From contig JAKPQU010000530.1 of assembly GCA_029555925.1 (NCBI GenBank), positions 1 to 6,215 on the forward strand: DNA of 6,215 nucleotides, given 5' to 3'. The DNA is from Bacillota bacterium (lineage in GTDB: Bacteria > Eremiobacterota > SpSt-956 > JAKJGF01). Shown in pieces: positions 5,721-6,215 of the stretch. A program made the position numbers and the translations under genes. A model generated the notes under the pieces. That model did not search any database. It was given only the letters and a program-made list of their open reading frames with translations, and was not told where the DNA came from. The first letter of the stretch is position 1. Every line of letters begins with the position of its first letter.

Positions 5721-5945
5721 TCAAAGAGAAAATATACCAAAATATTCCAGTATCTTCCTGGCAACGTTATCTTCCTCTATATAATAGGAACCTTCTATAA
5801 TCTGTCTTTTTAATTCTTCAATTTTAAATGTCCTGTCAAATGTTTTATTATCACAGTAAGAGTCACAATATTTCTGGTTATATTTTTTTTGTAAAGACAG
5901 ACTAAAAATATCTGTTTTCATAAATTTATTTTTTTTATGATGCAC
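5721..5945 (-). CDS. FlgM-like anti-sigma-28 factor (candidate)
   Basis: FlgM binds the flagellar/motility sigma factor FliA and blocks it until exported. Residues about 40-69 of this 74-aa protein match the FlgM C-terminal sigma-binding pattern: KIEELKRQIIEGSYYI (41-56), then EEDNVARKILEYF (57-69), compare the general V..LK..I..G.Y.VD...IA.K.L layout. The N-terminal half is polar and low in complexity, in line with the disordered N-terminus of FlgM, but includes two Cys (C27, C31) not typical of the family. The protein is shorter than the usual 85-100 residues. The GTG start at 5945 is chosen because AAGGTG (5954-5959, reverse strand) lies 8 nt upstream; an internal ATG (M9) lacks such a site. 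No flagellar gene or sigma-28 gene is visible nearby. The match rests on about 30 residues. Confidence 0.55.
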   Translation of the reverse strand: MHHKKNKFMKTDIFSLSLQKKYNQKYCDSYCDNKTFDRTFKIEELKRQIIEGSYYIEEDNVARKILEYFGIFSL

Positions 5946-6187
5946 TGTAATAACACCTTATTTACTCAAATATTAAATTTATATGAGAATGATGAAGTTT
6001 GCAACTTCACCGGATGCTAATTCTTATATTTGGTTGTGACTGCTCCGGTCATATTTGTTAGACCTCAATAAATAATATACTCCTTTGCATAGGAAAATAC
6101 AATAATTTTGTGTAAAGCAAAAAGGATATTCAATACAATGTAGAAAAAATCATGTAAAAATAAAAAAGTAATACAGGAGAAAGAGAT
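5946..6187. other. Divergent intergenic region upstream of the flgM-like gene
   Basis: This 242-bp gap has no gene. It contains the double-hairpin element at 5993-6049. On the minus strand TTGCAA (5998-6003 reversed) and TATAAA lie 15 bp apart, a weak promoter that overlaps the first hairpin. On the plus side TACAAT (6134-6139) with TTGTGT (6108-6113) has a 20-bp spacer, too long to be convincing. I see no sigma-28-type promoter. Confidence 0.4.
5993..6049 (-). promoter_or_regulatory. Two adjacent hairpins in the flgM-like leader
   Basis: TGAAGTT (5993-5999) and AACTTCA (6003-6009) are perfect complements around TGC. Directly adjoining, ACCGGA-T-GC (6009-6017) and GCTCCGGT (6042-6049) pair over 8 bp with one bulge around a 24-nt AT-rich loop. 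The G+C-rich stems stand out in AT-rich surroundings. They could be a structured 5' leader of the flgM-like gene if transcription begins right of 6049, or a remnant of a repeat or insertion-element end. No known riboswitch class was recognised and no second copy occurs in the window. Confidence 0.4.
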
Positions 6188-6215
6188 ATGTCTGATATTA
6201 AAAGAGGATTAACCT
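6188..6215 (+). CDS. 5' end of an unidentified gene, cut by the window edge
   Basis: ATG at 6188 is preceded by AGGAGA (6175-6180) with a 7-nt spacer, the best ribosome site in the window. The visible product is MSDIKRGLT, too short to identify. It is divergent from the flgM-like gene and so may share the regulatory gap between them. Confidence 0.6.

Noticed and set aside
6108..6139. Promoter TTGTGT/TACAAT for the gene at 6188, or a sigma-28 promoter
   Set aside because: The 20-bp spacing is unfavourable and no GCCGATAA-like box is present.

Overview
The window is AT-rich (roughly one third G+C by eye) with many AGA, ATA and AAA codons. It looks like accessory or regulatory chromosome from an uncultured bacterium that makes type IV pili. 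The Hfq-like and FlgM-like genes fit a pilus- or flagellum-bearing bacterium, but nothing here fixes the phylum. TAA, TGA and TAG all act as ordinary stops, so the standard bacterial code applies.

Layout. Positions 1-632 hold no convincing gene. They contain a perfect 21-bp palindrome, a hairpin followed by seven T, two copies of a palindromic MITE-like element (195-343 and 459-585), and between the copies a consensus-like sigma-70 promoter pointing at the next gene. Positions 633-1772 are a complete pilT (type IV pilus retraction ATPase) reading frame broken by one in-frame TAA, which sits exactly where the Asp-box glutamate codon should be. It is followed closely by an unrecognised 124-aa gene (1782-2156) and a HEAT-repeat/response-regulator fusion (2233-3033). 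After a 189-bp leader comes a 12-repeat TPR protein (3223-4458).

On the minus strand an Hfq-like RNA chaperone (4455-4727) converges on the TPR gene with overlapping stop codons. A 190-bp divergent gap then leads to a plus-strand SAM-dependent methyltransferase (4918-5682), which converges on a small minus-strand gene whose C-terminal half resembles the anti-sigma-28 factor FlgM (5721-5945). A structured, gene-free 242-bp gap separates this from the first codons of another plus-strand gene at the right edge.

How the genes may fit together (inference). The left block pairs a pilus motor with a HEAT-REC signalling protein and a TPR scaffold, a combination that suits surface motility or its control. 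The two minus-strand genes, Hfq-like and FlgM-like, are regulators acting after and at transcription. The most striking points are the single nonsense codon at a catalytic position of an otherwise intact pilT, the repeat pair with heptamer-built arms, the HEAT-REC fusion, and an isolated FlgM-like gene behind a structured leader.
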